A stretch of 64,000 nt of DNA from Nostoc sp. S13. Its GTDB lineage: Bacteria > Cyanobacteriota > Cyanobacteriia > Cyanobacteriales > Nostocaceae. The DNA lies in assembly GCF_029379315.1 (NCBI RefSeq), contig NZ_JAQYWQ010000009.1, positions 48,694-112,693 of the forward strand, written 5' to 3'. The translations under genes were made by a program, and so were the position numbers. Numbering within the stretch: position 1 is the first letter of the stretch; the number at the start of each line of letters is the position of its first letter. The notes beneath the pieces are model-generated. The model was not told where the DNA came from. It was given only the letters and a program-made list of their open reading frames with translations, and did no database searches. Positions 46,129-55,218 of the stretch are shown piece after piece.

Positions 46129-47392
46129 TTAAATAGTAAGTAAGCGTGAATAAATAAACTTATACACTTAATACTTTCAGCGAAAAAGAAGAATGAAGAT
46201 AGAGGACTGATGTCAGTAACTTAACAATAACTTGTATTTGAGTATCGCCACTTTTTGCTAAAACATGATATTAAATTCTAGGTTACGTAAATTTACTCAA
46301 AAATTTTTCGTTAGGAAGTTGAAATATTAGTGAATATACGAGTTACATTTCACTTTTATCTCAATAGGATGTAACCACATATCGGAATTAGACTTGAATG
46401 ATGATCAGCATACTGAGACTAAAACCTTTGTCTAGCAATTATCTTAAAAAGTTTTCATTAAGGGATTTCCAATTCAAAAAATCCTCAATTAGTTCTTGTG
46501 GGGTGGGCCGAAAAGCCCGTCCATAGACCAAGGCGAACTTTTCGAACCACCCTACGAGATTGGATAATTTATTTGTTGGAAACCCCTAATCTAACCGGAG
46601 TTGTATATATGCTAGTTAAATCTAACCCTCTTTTGTCACCTTGCGAGAATCCAATCCTCAAACCGTTACGGGACTTTAATTTCTACCTTTTGTCTATAAA
46701 TTTTAGTTTCTGTTAGAAAATAGAGCCTCAAATCTGGATTAGATCTAAGTCTCAGAATTTGGCTGAGATTATTGTTTTCCGAGAGTGATAAAAGAGGGTT
46801 CGGCAAGAGCAATATTAATCAATACAACCTAGAATTCAGGTATTTTTGGGTAACAATTAAACGTTTACAGAAACTTTTAACCCAGTTTCTGTAAGGTTTT
46901 TAGGCAAGATTGATATGTCTTAAAACAATGCATCAATGATAATTTAAATAGTTGACAAGCAAAAAAATAGTTTTGTTTAATTGTGACTGCTTGCCCGATT
47001 TCGTATGTTATTTTAATTGATGGATAAGCAAGTTCGTAGTCAGAACTAGCTTGACAAAGTACTACTAGAAGTAGTAAATAAAATACTTGTTTTACTTACG
47101 GTTAGTTGCAATTAGCGGTCTTTTATCGCTCTCGTTAGAGAATATTAAAACTTGATTTCTCCGTGGTTGGTTGCAAACAAGGATTTTTTGGCTTTGCTGA
47201 TAAAGCGAGGCTTTGAAAAAGATTCAAGGTCAGCATCTTATTTATCTCTCTGAGGACAGATAAAAGAGCGTTAGTCCTAGTTTGAAACCATCCTGAGCGT
47301 TTCTGGCGTTCCTGGCTGCTACAACTAAGACTTTAAACACAGCCTTAAGTCCAGTTATCTCTTTTTCTATCCACATCAAAAGGAAATTGAAA
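46129..47392. other. 1.26-kb intergenic region
   Basis: No supported gene. Contains GGGTGGGCCGAAAAGCCCGT-type text near 46500, similar to 63535. A perfect 10-bp hairpin, TTACAGAAAC (46865-46874) / GTTTCTGTAA (46885-46894), is followed by GGTTTTT and could be a terminator on the plus strand. The rest is AT-rich; the last 250 bp should hold the promoter of the dehydrogenase-like gene. Confidence 0.5.
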
Positions 47393-49024
47393 ATGTCAAT
47401 TGTGTTTCCTCTACAGCCAAAACAGTGGCTCGGACAGATAGTGTCTTTGCGGCTAGTTAGTTTCCTCGCCCTGCTTACTACTGTGATGCACTTCGAGGTT
47501 CTTTCCACCCCAGCGTTGGCCATCCCACCAGCTGCGTCTGTTGACGTTAAGATTAAGGTGCCTAATACAATGAGCTATTGGCCTTTCAATATTAGCCGTT
47601 ACTTGAAAGTGCCGCCCAATTTCTACATCACCGTTTATGCTCGGATTGTCGCTGCCCGCTTTATAGCAGTTGCTCCCAATGGCAATCTTCTAGTATCGCA
47701 GCCCAGTACCGGTAAAGTACTAATTGTCAGGGCAAATGGCAACAAAGACCCAATTATTTCTGACTTCGTGACAGGTCTAAAGAAACCGCACGACATCGTG
47801 TTTCACACGATTGACAACATCACATACATTTATATCTCTGAGAGTAATCAAATTAACCGGTTCATCTACAAATCTGGAGACATAACCGCGCAGAATCGCC
47901 AAGTTGTCGTAGCTGGCTTACCAGACAGCAGCACCTCGGAACTCAAAGGTGCTTACGGTCACGAACTGAAAAATATCGCACTTGATGCCAACCACAAACT
48001 ATACGTGTCCATCGCCTCGACATGCAATGCCTGCGTGTCAGATACTGTCAGTAATCCACGGCGCGGTGCGATTTACCAGTACAACGCTGATGGAACCAAT
48101 CCGCGGCTTTTTGCCCAAGGTTTTCGCAATGCAGAAGGACTGGCATTCGTCCCTGGTACAAATGACCTCTGGGTAGCCGTTAATAATCGAGACAACATAG
48201 CCTATCCCTTCAAGGATGCCACTAACAACTACGGTAAGGTTATCCCGTCCTATGTGGACAATCACCCGCCAGAGGAGTTTACGCGAGTCCGAGATGGCGG
48301 CAACTACGGTTGGCCATTCTGCAACCCCAATCCTGACACGTCAAATGGCTCTTACTATATGCCCTTCGACCCCGACTATGAGTACAATGCTGATGGGCAT
48401 GTTAATTGCAATGCGATGGACAAGATTATCAAAGGTATCCAAGCGCATTCGGCTCCGTTGGGACTAACCTTCTTACAAAATACGAAGTTTCCCAGCCTGT
48501 ACTCAACTGGGGTAGTGGTAGGACTGCACGGCTCATGGAATCGGCAGCAGAAAACAGGCTATAAAATAGCTTACTTTCCCTGGGACACTACGACAAAGAT
48601 CCCAGGAAACCAGATAGATTTAGTCAGCGGCTGGGTAGCTCCAGCAACGCAAGAAATCTGGGGACGACCCGTGGATACGGCAGTAGATCAGCAGGGCAAT
48701 TTGTTAATCTCCGATGATTACAGTGGTACTATCTATAAGCTCATCTACACGCCGCCAGTTGCACAGGTTCAGGTCTACAAGGACGCTAACTTTACTGGAA
48801 TTTCCCAGTCTTTTCCCACAAGTCCAGGTGTATATAAAGCCAACCAAGGTAACTTAAATATCGTTGGTAATGACACTATTAGTTCATTACGCGTGCCACC
48901 AGATACAGTGGTACGTGTATGCCAACGTGAAACTAGTGGTCTATGCCGCAAGTTTAGTCCTGGTGATTATAAATTTGTTGGAAATGACTTGAATGATTCA
49001 ATATCGTTCCTAGAGGTAAACTAG
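47393..49024 (+). CDS. Secreted PQQ-type sugar dehydrogenase-like propeller with beta/gamma-crystallin tail
   Basis: 543 residues from the ATG at 47393 (AGGAAA eleven bases before); a TTG two codons earlier is the alternative. A signal peptide (about 1-44, ending STPALA) precedes a six-bladed beta-propeller of the glucose/sorbosone dehydrogenase type (PPNFYITVYA, LYVSIASTCNAC, GFRNAEGLAF, DGGNYGWPFCNP, GLHGSWNRQQKTGYKI). Residues about 455-543 form a beta/gamma-crystallin-like domain with Ca-binding motifs VGNDTISSL and NDLNDSISF. The enzyme class oxidises sugars in the periplasm with PQQ; cofactor use here is unproven. The crystallin tail suggests Ca-dependent stability or surface attachment. 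Apparently monocistronic. Confidence 0.85.
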   Translation: MSIVFPLQPKQWLGQIVSLRLVSFLALLTTVMHFEVLSTPALAIPPAASVDVKIKVPNTMSYWPFNISRYLKVPPNFYITVYARIVAARFIAVAPNGNLLVSQPSTGKVLIVRANGNKDPIISDFVTGLKKPHDIVFHTIDNITYIYISESNQINRFIYKSGDITAQNRQVVVAGLPDSSTSELKGAYGHELKNIALDANHKLYVSIASTCNACVSDTVSNPRRGAIYQYNADGTNPRLFAQGFRNAEGLAFVPGTNDLWVAVNNRDNIAYPFKDATNNYGKVIPSYVDNHPPEEFTRVRDGGNYGWPFCNPNPDTSNGSYYMPFDPDYEYNADGHVNCNAMDKIIKGIQAHSAPLGLTFLQNTKFPSLYSTGVVVGLHGSWNRQQKTGYKIAYFPWDTTTKIPGNQIDLVSGWVAPATQEIWGRPVDTAVDQQGNLLISDDYSGTIYKLIYTPPVAQVQVYKDANFTGISQSFPTSPGVYKANQGNLNIVGNDTISSLRVPPDTVVRVCQRETSGLCRKFSPGDYKFVGNDLNDSISFLEVN

Positions 49025-49189
49025 TACCAAGTTTTTTTAACGATTGTAGCTAAATTTATCTAGGCAGCTGACAATCCTCCCTCGACAAGTCCTGACATGG
49101 CACTCTCAACAATTAAAGAAGTTTCTGGCTTGTTGCACAGAGGTTGAATCTCCTCTAACCATGCTGACTTTTCAAGGGATATGAAAAAG

Positions 49190-49215
49190 GGGGAATGGTT
49201 CGCGAACCATTCCCC
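49190..49215. repeat. 26-bp perfect palindrome
   Basis: GGGGAATGGTTCG followed by its exact reverse complement CGAACCATTCCCC. It lies 165 bp after the dehydrogenase-like gene. Could be an operator, a recombination site or a hairpin of a repeat family. A minus-strand 81-codon frame across it is not supported. Confidence 0.8.
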
Positions 49216-49396
49216 AGATAAAAATGATTTCCAGATTTCATCCCATTTTCTACAAAACCTGATATATATAGATTTCTTGTAGGGAACATTGCTCATTCGT
49301 ATCAACTTAACTTGAAAGTTAGTCTAGAAGCAGGATTTAGAGATCAGCATTGCTCTACCCCTACCAACGTATTTGGATCATGGTTAAATTGACACT

Positions 49397-49417
49397 CCCC
49401 GCGCTGAAGCGACGGGG
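49397..49417. mobile_element. IS605-type right-end hairpin
   Basis: CCCCGCGCtgaaGCGaCGGGG, with the flanking text TTGACACTCCCCG and GGGGATTCTTGAATC, is the subterminal hairpin typically found next to the 3' end of cyanobacterial tnpB genes. It lies 11 bp beyond the tnpB relic stop, on its 3' side, and would overlap the guide-RNA scaffold region of a live element. Confidence 0.6.
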
Positions 49418-49427
49418 ATTCTTGAAT

Positions 49428-49736
49428 CTAAGACATAACTTGCTCAGGCAGGTTTTCACCAACAAGAGTAGAGGCTTCATCTCCCCAAGCGTTGCTTGCG
49501 TCTAGCGCAAAGGTTCCGATATGCCCTACCGTACCCAATCCCCGACTAAGGATATTTCTAGCCGCGTTTTCATCTCTATCCATCAAACAACCACATTTAC
49601 AAGCATGGGTTCGAGTAGATAGTGTTTTCTTAACAACTTCACCGCAACTAGAGCATTCCTGGCTTGTGTATTGCGGATTAACCGCAACCGTGACACGTTT
49701 AAATACTTTTGCAAATGTCTGAAGCACGTAAGACAT
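49428..49736 (-). pseudogene. TnpB C-terminal relic (zinc finger and RuvC-III)
   Basis: About 102 codons: VNPQYTSQECSSCGEVVKKT, a four-Cys zinc ribbon (CSSCG ... CKCGC), then MDRDENAARNILSRGLGTVG with the RuvC-III catalytic Asp. The N-terminal two thirds are absent; the 5' junction is near 49737-49745. The 3' end and the right-end hairpin are intact, so guide-RNA-like transcripts could persist even though no nuclease is made. Confidence 0.85.
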
Positions 49737-49880
49737 TGCTACGCAATGCTTACTCAGTGGCTTTCAAACTTCCCAATCTTTCTTGTAATATAGGCTTTGG
49801 TAGCAGCGCACAGATATTCGCCCTGAGCACAGATGGGGAAAGTCTCAAAGTCTATATAAATAAAGCAACAAACTCAAACT

Positions 49881-50651
49881 ATGACTCAGCAACCAACTGA
49901 TCTAGACAATAAAGCTGTATTTGAGCAGTTGTGGGGAATTACCAACGAACTCTACCAAAAACTGGAGGCTCGTTTTCAGTTACATCCAGACCCTTCTACA
50001 CAAGATTTACAGCCATATCGCAGTCTTGATGGCAATATCAACGGATCGCTGACCACTTTTTTTGGGTCAGAAATTGACTGGCTAGTTCATTCGTGGCTGG
50101 GAAACCCTGAAACTTCAAACTTCAGCGCCATGCGTCTCACGACTTGGTTAAAGTCGCATATCCAAGTTCCTCATTTAGCGTTTGAGTTTGGCATATTTCC
50201 AAATATTTTCTTTTATATAGATTACATCCCCCGGACTGAGCTTTTAACCGATTTGGCATATCTCGATCGCTACTATGAACCAGTTAACCAAACATTCTTA
50301 AAGTTGCAGTCCGATTCGCGGCTCAAGTTATTTACCAGCAAAAGTGTGTATATTCGCCTATTTCAATCTCCTGTTAAGTTGTGTTACACAGGCGCACCTA
50401 CTTTTGAGACTCTCGAACTAATTCGCACACTTACACATGAAACACTCGATCGCTGGCTAACTTGGGTAGATGCAGCTGAACCTGTGCCAGAAGATGCACG
50501 GGATGCTCTAGCGGCTCGTGATTTGTGGTTGCGCCGGAGCAGTGCTGAACGCGACGTAGACAACCAAATCGCTGTGCGGCTATTTGGATCGGAATTGACA
50601 GATAGACTTGTGCGATCGCTCTGGGGTGACGTAGGCGTAGCCGGCCGTTAG
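49881..50651 (+). CDS. Red chlorophyll catabolite reductase-like protein
   Basis: 256 residues. The central block (about 95-135) matches the RCC reductase family: LAFEFGIFPNIFFYIDYIPR then LTDLAYLDRYYEPVN. In plants RCCR reduces the ring-opened chlorophyll product; it is related to ferredoxin-dependent bilin reductases. Cyanobacterial homologues have no assigned reaction. No signal peptide. The last residues (GDVGVAGR) come from SDR-like DNA near 50630, so the natural C terminus may have been altered. The neighbours (NmrA reductase, nitrilase-fold, aldehyde dehydrogenase) are compatible with a small-molecule catabolic cluster, but co-transcription is not shown. Confidence 0.75.
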   Translation: MTQQPTDLDNKAVFEQLWGITNELYQKLEARFQLHPDPSTQDLQPYRSLDGNINGSLTTFFGSEIDWLVHSWLGNPETSNFSAMRLTTWLKSHIQVPHLAFEFGIFPNIFFYIDYIPRTELLTDLAYLDRYYEPVNQTFLKLQSDSRLKLFTSKSVYIRLFQSPVKLCYTGAPTFETLELIRTLTHETLDRWLTWVDAAEPVPEDARDALAARDLWLRRSSAERDVDNQIAVRLFGSELTDRLVRSLWGDVGVAGR

Positions 50652-50760
50652 GCATCGCATTCTCTGAATTGGTCAGTTGTCCTTTGTCAGTTGTCCTTTG
50701 CTAATGACCAATGACAAATGACTAATGACCAATGAACAATGCCATAGTGTACTAATCCGA

Positions 50761-51690
50761 TCACAGACTCTCGTAAGTGAGTTCCGCATTTGCCCAGTTG
50801 GTTTCTGCCAGAAATTCGCTAAATGTGGTCAGAAGTCCAGGAAACTCCTCTTCTCGTAAACGCTGGACATCGGCTTGATAACCTTGTTTGCGATACCACT
50901 GAATCAAATCGAACAGTTCCTTTTGTAGCAAGAGTAAGAAAATCCAGGCGGGTGTCTCTTTGTAGACAACTTTCATCCCCTGCGCTTGGGAGAATGCCTC
51001 TGTCATCTGAAGAGGAGTCAGCACATCGCCAGCTAGCTCAATTTCTTGACCAATATACTTGGTGGGATGTTTGATTACGTAGGCAGCAACGCGGCCCATG
51101 TCCTTCGTTGTAATTAGATGAAGGGGCTTGTCTGGCTGAATGGAAAATGGGAAACTACCTTTGAGGATGGAAGGTCGCGTGTACTTCTTCCAAAACTCCT
51201 CCATAAACAAGCAAGCTCGCAACATAGTAGTCGGTAAGCCAGCTTCTTTGAGAATTTTCTCCACTTGGTACTTTTGCTGAATGCGGGGGATTCCGGAATT
51301 CCTGTCCGCCCCACCTGCGGAATTGTAGACAAAGTGTTTGATGTCAGCTTGTTTGGCAACTTGTGCAACTCGCTTTGCCCTCTCCACCTCTAACGGGTCA
51401 ATTTTAGGAGAGTCCGCAGAAGTTGCATGGCAGTAAACAGCCGAAATCCCTGCAAAGGCTGCTATGAGGGAGGCTTCATCGTCGAGATTGGCTTTTACCA
51501 GTTCAACTCCGGCATCGTTGAGCTTTGCAAGAGTTGGACGATTAAGATCAATTTCTCTAGTGATGACTCGCATCTTTGTAACTCCCTGTTCGAGAAATCC
51601 CTTGACGACATTTCCACCTGTGCCGCCAGTAACTCCGATGAGTAAGACTTTATCGGTGTTTGACTCTGTGCGATCGGGGAAATTTGACAT
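50761..51690 (-). CDS. NmrA/HSCARG-like NAD(P)-binding protein
   Basis: 309 residues from the ATG at 51690 (preceded by GAGAGA); a longer reading adds 26 residues without conserved features. N-terminal Rossmann motif VLLIGVTGGTGGNVVKGFLE, a VRVITRE-type second strand (MRVITREIDL), then FVYNSAGGADRNSGIPRI and QQKYQVEKILKEAGLPTTML. The NmrA family senses NADP(H) ratios or reduces quinones and other substrates; which applies is unknown. It is divergent from the nitrilase-fold gene with about 155 bp between starts, so a shared control region is plausible. Confidence 0.82.
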   Translation of the reverse strand: MSNFPDRTESNTDKVLLIGVTGGTGGNVVKGFLEQGVTKMRVITREIDLNRPTLAKLNDAGVELVKANLDDEASLIAAFAGISAVYCHATSADSPKIDPLEVERAKRVAQVAKQADIKHFVYNSAGGADRNSGIPRIQQKYQVEKILKEAGLPTTMLRACLFMEEFWKKYTRPSILKGSFPFSIQPDKPLHLITTKDMGRVAAYVIKHPTKYIGQEIELAGDVLTPLQMTEAFSQAQGMKVVYKETPAWIFLLLLQKELFDLIQWYRKQGYQADVQRLREEEFPGLLTTFSEFLAETNWANAELTYESL

Positions 51691-51844
51691 TCTCTCTTCT
51701 ACCTGGAGTTCTTTATTTAAATTAAGTTTATACAAAGACAGAAGAAGCAAACAATAATTAAGTAGCAACCTGATTTAAACGAATCTGAGTTGAGAGATAA
51801 ACTTGTGCTATGCCTACAAGGTAGTAAGAAAATTTGGATACAGC

Positions 51845-52888
51845 ATGGCAGATAATACTGATAATCTAGAATCCTACCGCGCTTTGGCCCTCCAAGTTAC
51901 CTGTTATGCAGTCAACCAGACAAGCGACCGCCACGAAGCGCGATCGCTGATGCAAAACTCCATCAACCGTCTAGCTCAACAAATTGCTGCCAGTATCGCT
52001 TTCATTGGCTTTGATTGTCGTTTAATTGTACTGCCAGAATATTTTCTCACTGGTTTCCCAATGGGAGATTCTCTCTTAGGGTGGGCAGAAAAAGCCTGTA
52101 TAGAAATGGCTGGTGCTGAGTATGAGGCACTTGGTAAAATTGCTCAAAAGCATAAAATATTTTTAGCTGGTAACGCCTACGAAGTTGACCCCAACTTTCC
52201 TAGATTGTATTTCCAAACCTGCTTTATTCTTGACCCCTCTGGCTCAATTATTTTGCGGTATCGGCGGCTGAATTCCTTGTTTGCCCCCACTCCCCATGAT
52301 GTTTGGGATAAATATCTTGATTGCTATGGTTTAGAGGGAGTTTTCCCAGTTGCCAAAACTGCGATCGGTAATTTGGCAGCTTTAGCATCAGAAGAAATTT
52401 TATATCCAGAAGTAGCGCGGTGTTTGGCGATGCGAGGAGCGGAGATTTTTGTGCATTCCACCTCGGAAGTATACAACAAAAACCTCACGCCCAAAGACGC
52501 GGCAAAAATCACTCGCGCCGTCGAAAATATGGCATACGTAGTCTCAACCAATACCGCAGGTATTGCTAATATTGCTATCCCCATTGCTTCGGCTGATGGT
52601 GGCTCTAAAATCATCGACCATCGCGGAATCGTTTTAGCTGAGACAGGTGCAGGCGAGAGCATGGCAGCATTCGCAGAGATTGACCTAGCCGCATTACGCC
52701 GCGATCGCCGCCGACCGGGGTTAAATAATTTACTTTCACGCCAACGGTTTGAGCTATACGCCGAAAGTTATCGCCAATCACACTTTTACCCTGCTAATAC
52801 TATGCTGGAAGGAGAAGTAGATCGCAAACACTTCCTCCAAACGCAGCAAGCCACCATTGAGCGGTTAGCTAAATTGGGGATAATTTGA
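51845..52888 (+). CDS. Nitrilase-superfamily protein lacking catalytic Cys and Lys
   Basis: 347 residues from the ATG at 51845. The carbon-nitrogen hydrolase fold is clear (IVLPEYFLTGFP with Glu65; ILRYRRLNSL; ASEEILYPEVARCLAMRGAE). In active nitrilases the triad is Glu-Lys-Cys; here the lysine position is Arg141 (YRR) and the cysteine position is Ser182 (ASEE, codon TCA). It is therefore probably a pseudoenzyme or uses an altered mechanism. The ALDH gene starts 41 bp downstream on the same strand, so they are likely co-transcribed. The upstream TTG start is rejected as it adds non-conserved sequence. Confidence 0.82.
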   Translation: MADNTDNLESYRALALQVTCYAVNQTSDRHEARSLMQNSINRLAQQIAASIAFIGFDCRLIVLPEYFLTGFPMGDSLLGWAEKACIEMAGAEYEALGKIAQKHKIFLAGNAYEVDPNFPRLYFQTCFILDPSGSIILRYRRLNSLFAPTPHDVWDKYLDCYGLEGVFPVAKTAIGNLAALASEEILYPEVARCLAMRGAEIFVHSTSEVYNKNLTPKDAAKITRAVENMAYVVSTNTAGIANIAIPIASADGGSKIIDHRGIVLAETGAGESMAAFAEIDLAALRRDRRRPGLNNLLSRQRFELYAESYRQSHFYPANTMLEGEVDRKHFLQTQQATIERLAKLGII

Positions 52889-52929
52889 ATCGGGGCATGG
52901 GGCATGGGGCATTGGGCACGGGGAAATAA

Positions 52930-54351
52930 ATGACAAAACCAATAGAAGTCCGCAATCCGCGAACTGGCAAATTTGACTACGTAATTATCCCTCCGCCCCC
53001 AAAGCTGCTGGTGCAGCAATGTAAGCGCACGCGTAAAGCACAAGTTCGCTGGCAGCAGTTGGGTTTAGAAGGGAGAATTGAAGCTTTACAGCAGTGGAAA
53101 CAAGCGATATTATCTGGACGCGATCGCTTAACGGAAGCTTTGGTAAATGATACGGGAAGATTGTCAGTCTCAGTATTAGAAATAGATTCTTTCCTCTCTA
53201 GCATTGATCGCTGGTGTCGGTTAGCGCCGGAGTTGCTGCAAGAATCTGCAAAAAATACAGCTATTCCGTTTATCGCCTTGCAACAAACATCCGTTCCTTA
53301 TCCCCTAGTTGGGATAATTAGCCCGTGGAATTTTCCCCTGTTGCTGTCTACCATTGATACCATTCCGGCATTATTGGCGGGTTGTGCCGTGATTGTCAAA
53401 CCCAGTGAAATTGCTCCCCGCTTCGTAGCACCAATGATTACAGCACTCAACGCCGTTCCCAAACTGCACGATGTATTAACTTTTGTTGAAGGAGCAGGCG
53501 CAACCGGATCTGATTTGATTGAAAATGTAGATTTGGTATGTTTTACAGGCAGTGTAGCCACCGGGCGAAAAGTAGCAGAAGCAGCTGCTAAACGGTTTAT
53601 TCCAGCTTTTTTGGAATTAGGAGGAAAAGATCCGGCGATCGTTTTAGAATCAGCCAATTTAGAATTAGCAACCTCAGCAATATTGTGGGGTTCCGTCGTC
53701 AACACCGGACAGTCATGCCTATCAATTGAGCGAATTTATGTTGCTGAATCGATATTTGAAAAGTTTTACCATCAACTAGTAGCCAAAGCACATCACCTTA
53801 GGCTAGCCTATCCTACAGTCGAAAGTGGAGAAATTGGCCCGATCATCGCCGAAAGACAAGCAGCAATTATTAGCGACCATCTCCTAGATGCAGTTGAAAA
53901 GGGAGCAGTAATTCACTGCGGCGGTGTAGTTGAGGACTTAGGTGGGGGTCGGTGGTGTCGTCCGACAGTTCTCACCCACGTTAACCATTCCATGAAAGTG
54001 ATGACCGAAGAGACTTTTGGCCCGATTATGCCAGTGATGCCTTTTGCCACAGTAGAGCAAGCAGTCTCTTTAGCGAATGACTCAATTTATGGATTGAGTG
54101 CTGCTGTGTTTGCCGAGTCCGAAGCAAAAGCCTTAGAAGTTGCCTACCAGATAGATGCAAGTGGCATCAGTATCAACGATGCTGGACTCACCGCCATGAT
54201 ACATGAGGGAGAGAAAAACGCCTTTAAATTCTCTGGTGTGGGAGGGTCACGCATGGGTGCGGCGGCGTTGAAACGGTTTATGCGAAAAAAAGCTATTTTG
54301 ATCAAAACTAACGCTACTTATGACCCTTGGTGGTTTGAGAATGGGGAGTGA
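52930..54351 (+). CDS. Aldehyde dehydrogenase family protein
   Basis: 473 residues with a full ALDH fold: SPWNFPLLLSTIDTIPALLA (131-150), VIVKPSE, FTGSVATGRK, general base Glu229 in FLELGGKDPA, nucleophile Cys263 in TGQSC, and EETFGPIMPV near 360. It oxidises an aldehyde to its acid using NAD(P)+; the substrate is unknown. Translationally close to the nitrilase-fold gene (41 bp), suggesting a two-gene operon. The C terminus is complete; SDR text follows at 54405-54480. Confidence 0.93.
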   Translation: MTKPIEVRNPRTGKFDYVIIPPPPKLLVQQCKRTRKAQVRWQQLGLEGRIEALQQWKQAILSGRDRLTEALVNDTGRLSVSVLEIDSFLSSIDRWCRLAPELLQESAKNTAIPFIALQQTSVPYPLVGIISPWNFPLLLSTIDTIPALLAGCAVIVKPSEIAPRFVAPMITALNAVPKLHDVLTFVEGAGATGSDLIENVDLVCFTGSVATGRKVAEAAAKRFIPAFLELGGKDPAIVLESANLELATSAILWGSVVNTGQSCLSIERIYVAESIFEKFYHQLVAKAHHLRLAYPTVESGEIGPIIAERQAAIISDHLLDAVEKGAVIHCGGVVEDLGGGRWCRPTVLTHVNHSMKVMTEETFGPIMPVMPFATVEQAVSLANDSIYGLSAAVFAESEAKALEVAYQIDASGISINDAGLTAMIHEGEKNAFKFSGVGGSRMGAAALKRFMRKKAILIKTNATYDPWWFENGE

Positions 54352-54721
54352 TGCCATCATCACTATGCAACTCATTACCGTAACCAATTGCGTAGCTTGC
54401 CGCCGTACCACTTGCCTACGGCACGCTCCGCGAACGTGGAAGCAAGCTACGCAAAGCGTCTCGTAGAGAAGGCATCGCATTCTCATTCTGTTGAAAATAT
54501 TTATTTTTATGGGTCAATACGCTTCAGTTAAGGCTTAACTCTTTGTCAAAGTCAATTTTTTTAACGAACCGCGTTCGCGCAGCGTCTCCTAGAGAAGGAC
54601 GCGAACGACTTTGATGAGAAAGCGGTGCCGGTAGCGCGGACGCTGAACTTGATTGCGGGAGATGGGCAGACAAATGTATTGCACCTGAACACCCTGGACT
54701 ATGAACTGTGGAATGAAGTAA
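54352..54721. other. SDR-rich spacer with a coding relic
   Basis: Two SDR clusters: 54405-54480 (TACGGCACGCTCCGCGAACG, AGCAAGCTACGCAAAGCGTC) and 54565-54605 (GCGTTCGCGCAGCGTCTCC). From 54606 the plus strand reads NDFDEKAVPVARTLNLIAGD, GQTNVLHLNTLDYELWNEV, then a stop at 54736, apparently the C-terminal end of an unidentified protein cut off by the repeat. Confidence 0.5.
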
Positions 54722-54944
54722 CTGCCAGATCAACTTAAGGAAATATTGAAAAGCGCGATCATCAAATTAATTCGTGACAATCGAAAAGAAGTCTCTGAAT
54801 TTCTGGCAGAAATTATTGAAGACGTGGCAATGGAGCAAGCAATCGCTGAAGGTGAAACAACTGAACTGGTTAGCGTGAGTCTATCTTTCAGCTTTTGGAG
54901 CCGAAAGTGTGAAAGTCGAGTTTAGGAAAAGCCTTGGACATTAA
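54722..54944 (+). pseudogene. Decayed RelB-type antitoxin and RelE-type toxin start
   Basis: Reads PDQLKEILKSAIIKLIRDNR, KEVSEFLAEIIEDVAMEQAI, AEGETTELVS, then a one-base deletion; in the next frame RESIFQLLEPKV-stop completes the usual antitoxin end. The expected ATG is CTG (54722). A toxin-like start follows, overlapping the antitoxin stop (GTG at 54909: VKVEFRKSL), and ends after 11 codons. Both halves are inactive as written. Confidence 0.65.
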
Positions 54945-54978
54945 CCTAACCACTACCACTTAATATCTTGGATTAGCA

Positions 54979-55218
54979 ATGAAAGCAGTTAAAGTCATGG
55001 CAACGATTAATGAGCAAAGACAACTAACCTTAGATCATCCTCTCATAACAGATAAAAATAGCCGCGTAGAAGTTATTATTCTAATTCCAGAAGAGGAAGT
55101 TCTAGATGATCAATCTCAAGCAGAAGTCTTAGCAGATTTCCGGCAAGCTTGGCACGAAGCTATGACTGGGCAAACTATCCCTGTAGCTCAACTTTGGGAA
55201 GGGCTTGAAAATGACTGA
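54979..55218 (+). CDS. Antitoxin of a RelE-type module
   Basis: 79 residues: MKAVKVMATINEQRQLTLDH, IEVIILIPEEEV-like (VEVIILIPEEE) and the acidic C-terminal tail DFRQAWHEAMTGQTIPVAQL. This is the small antitoxin type that precedes RelE/ParE-like toxins in cyanobacteria; the ATG at 54997 (MATINEQ) is an alternative start. The stop overlaps the start codon of the frameshifted toxin gene at 55211. The coding frame is intact, so antitoxin is probably still made. Confidence 0.75.
   Translation: MKAVKVMATINEQRQLTLDHPLITDKNSRVEVIILIPEEEVLDDQSQAEVLADFRQAWHEAMTGQTIPVAQLWEGLEND

Noticed and set aside
46498..46716. 72-codon frame in the pbpC-dehydrogenase spacer
   Set aside because: Starts in common Nostoc repeat text (GTGGGCCGAAAAGCC) and has no recognisable protein features.
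49060..49305. 81-codon minus-strand frame
   Set aside because: Spans the 26-bp palindrome; no conserved features and no ribosome-binding site.
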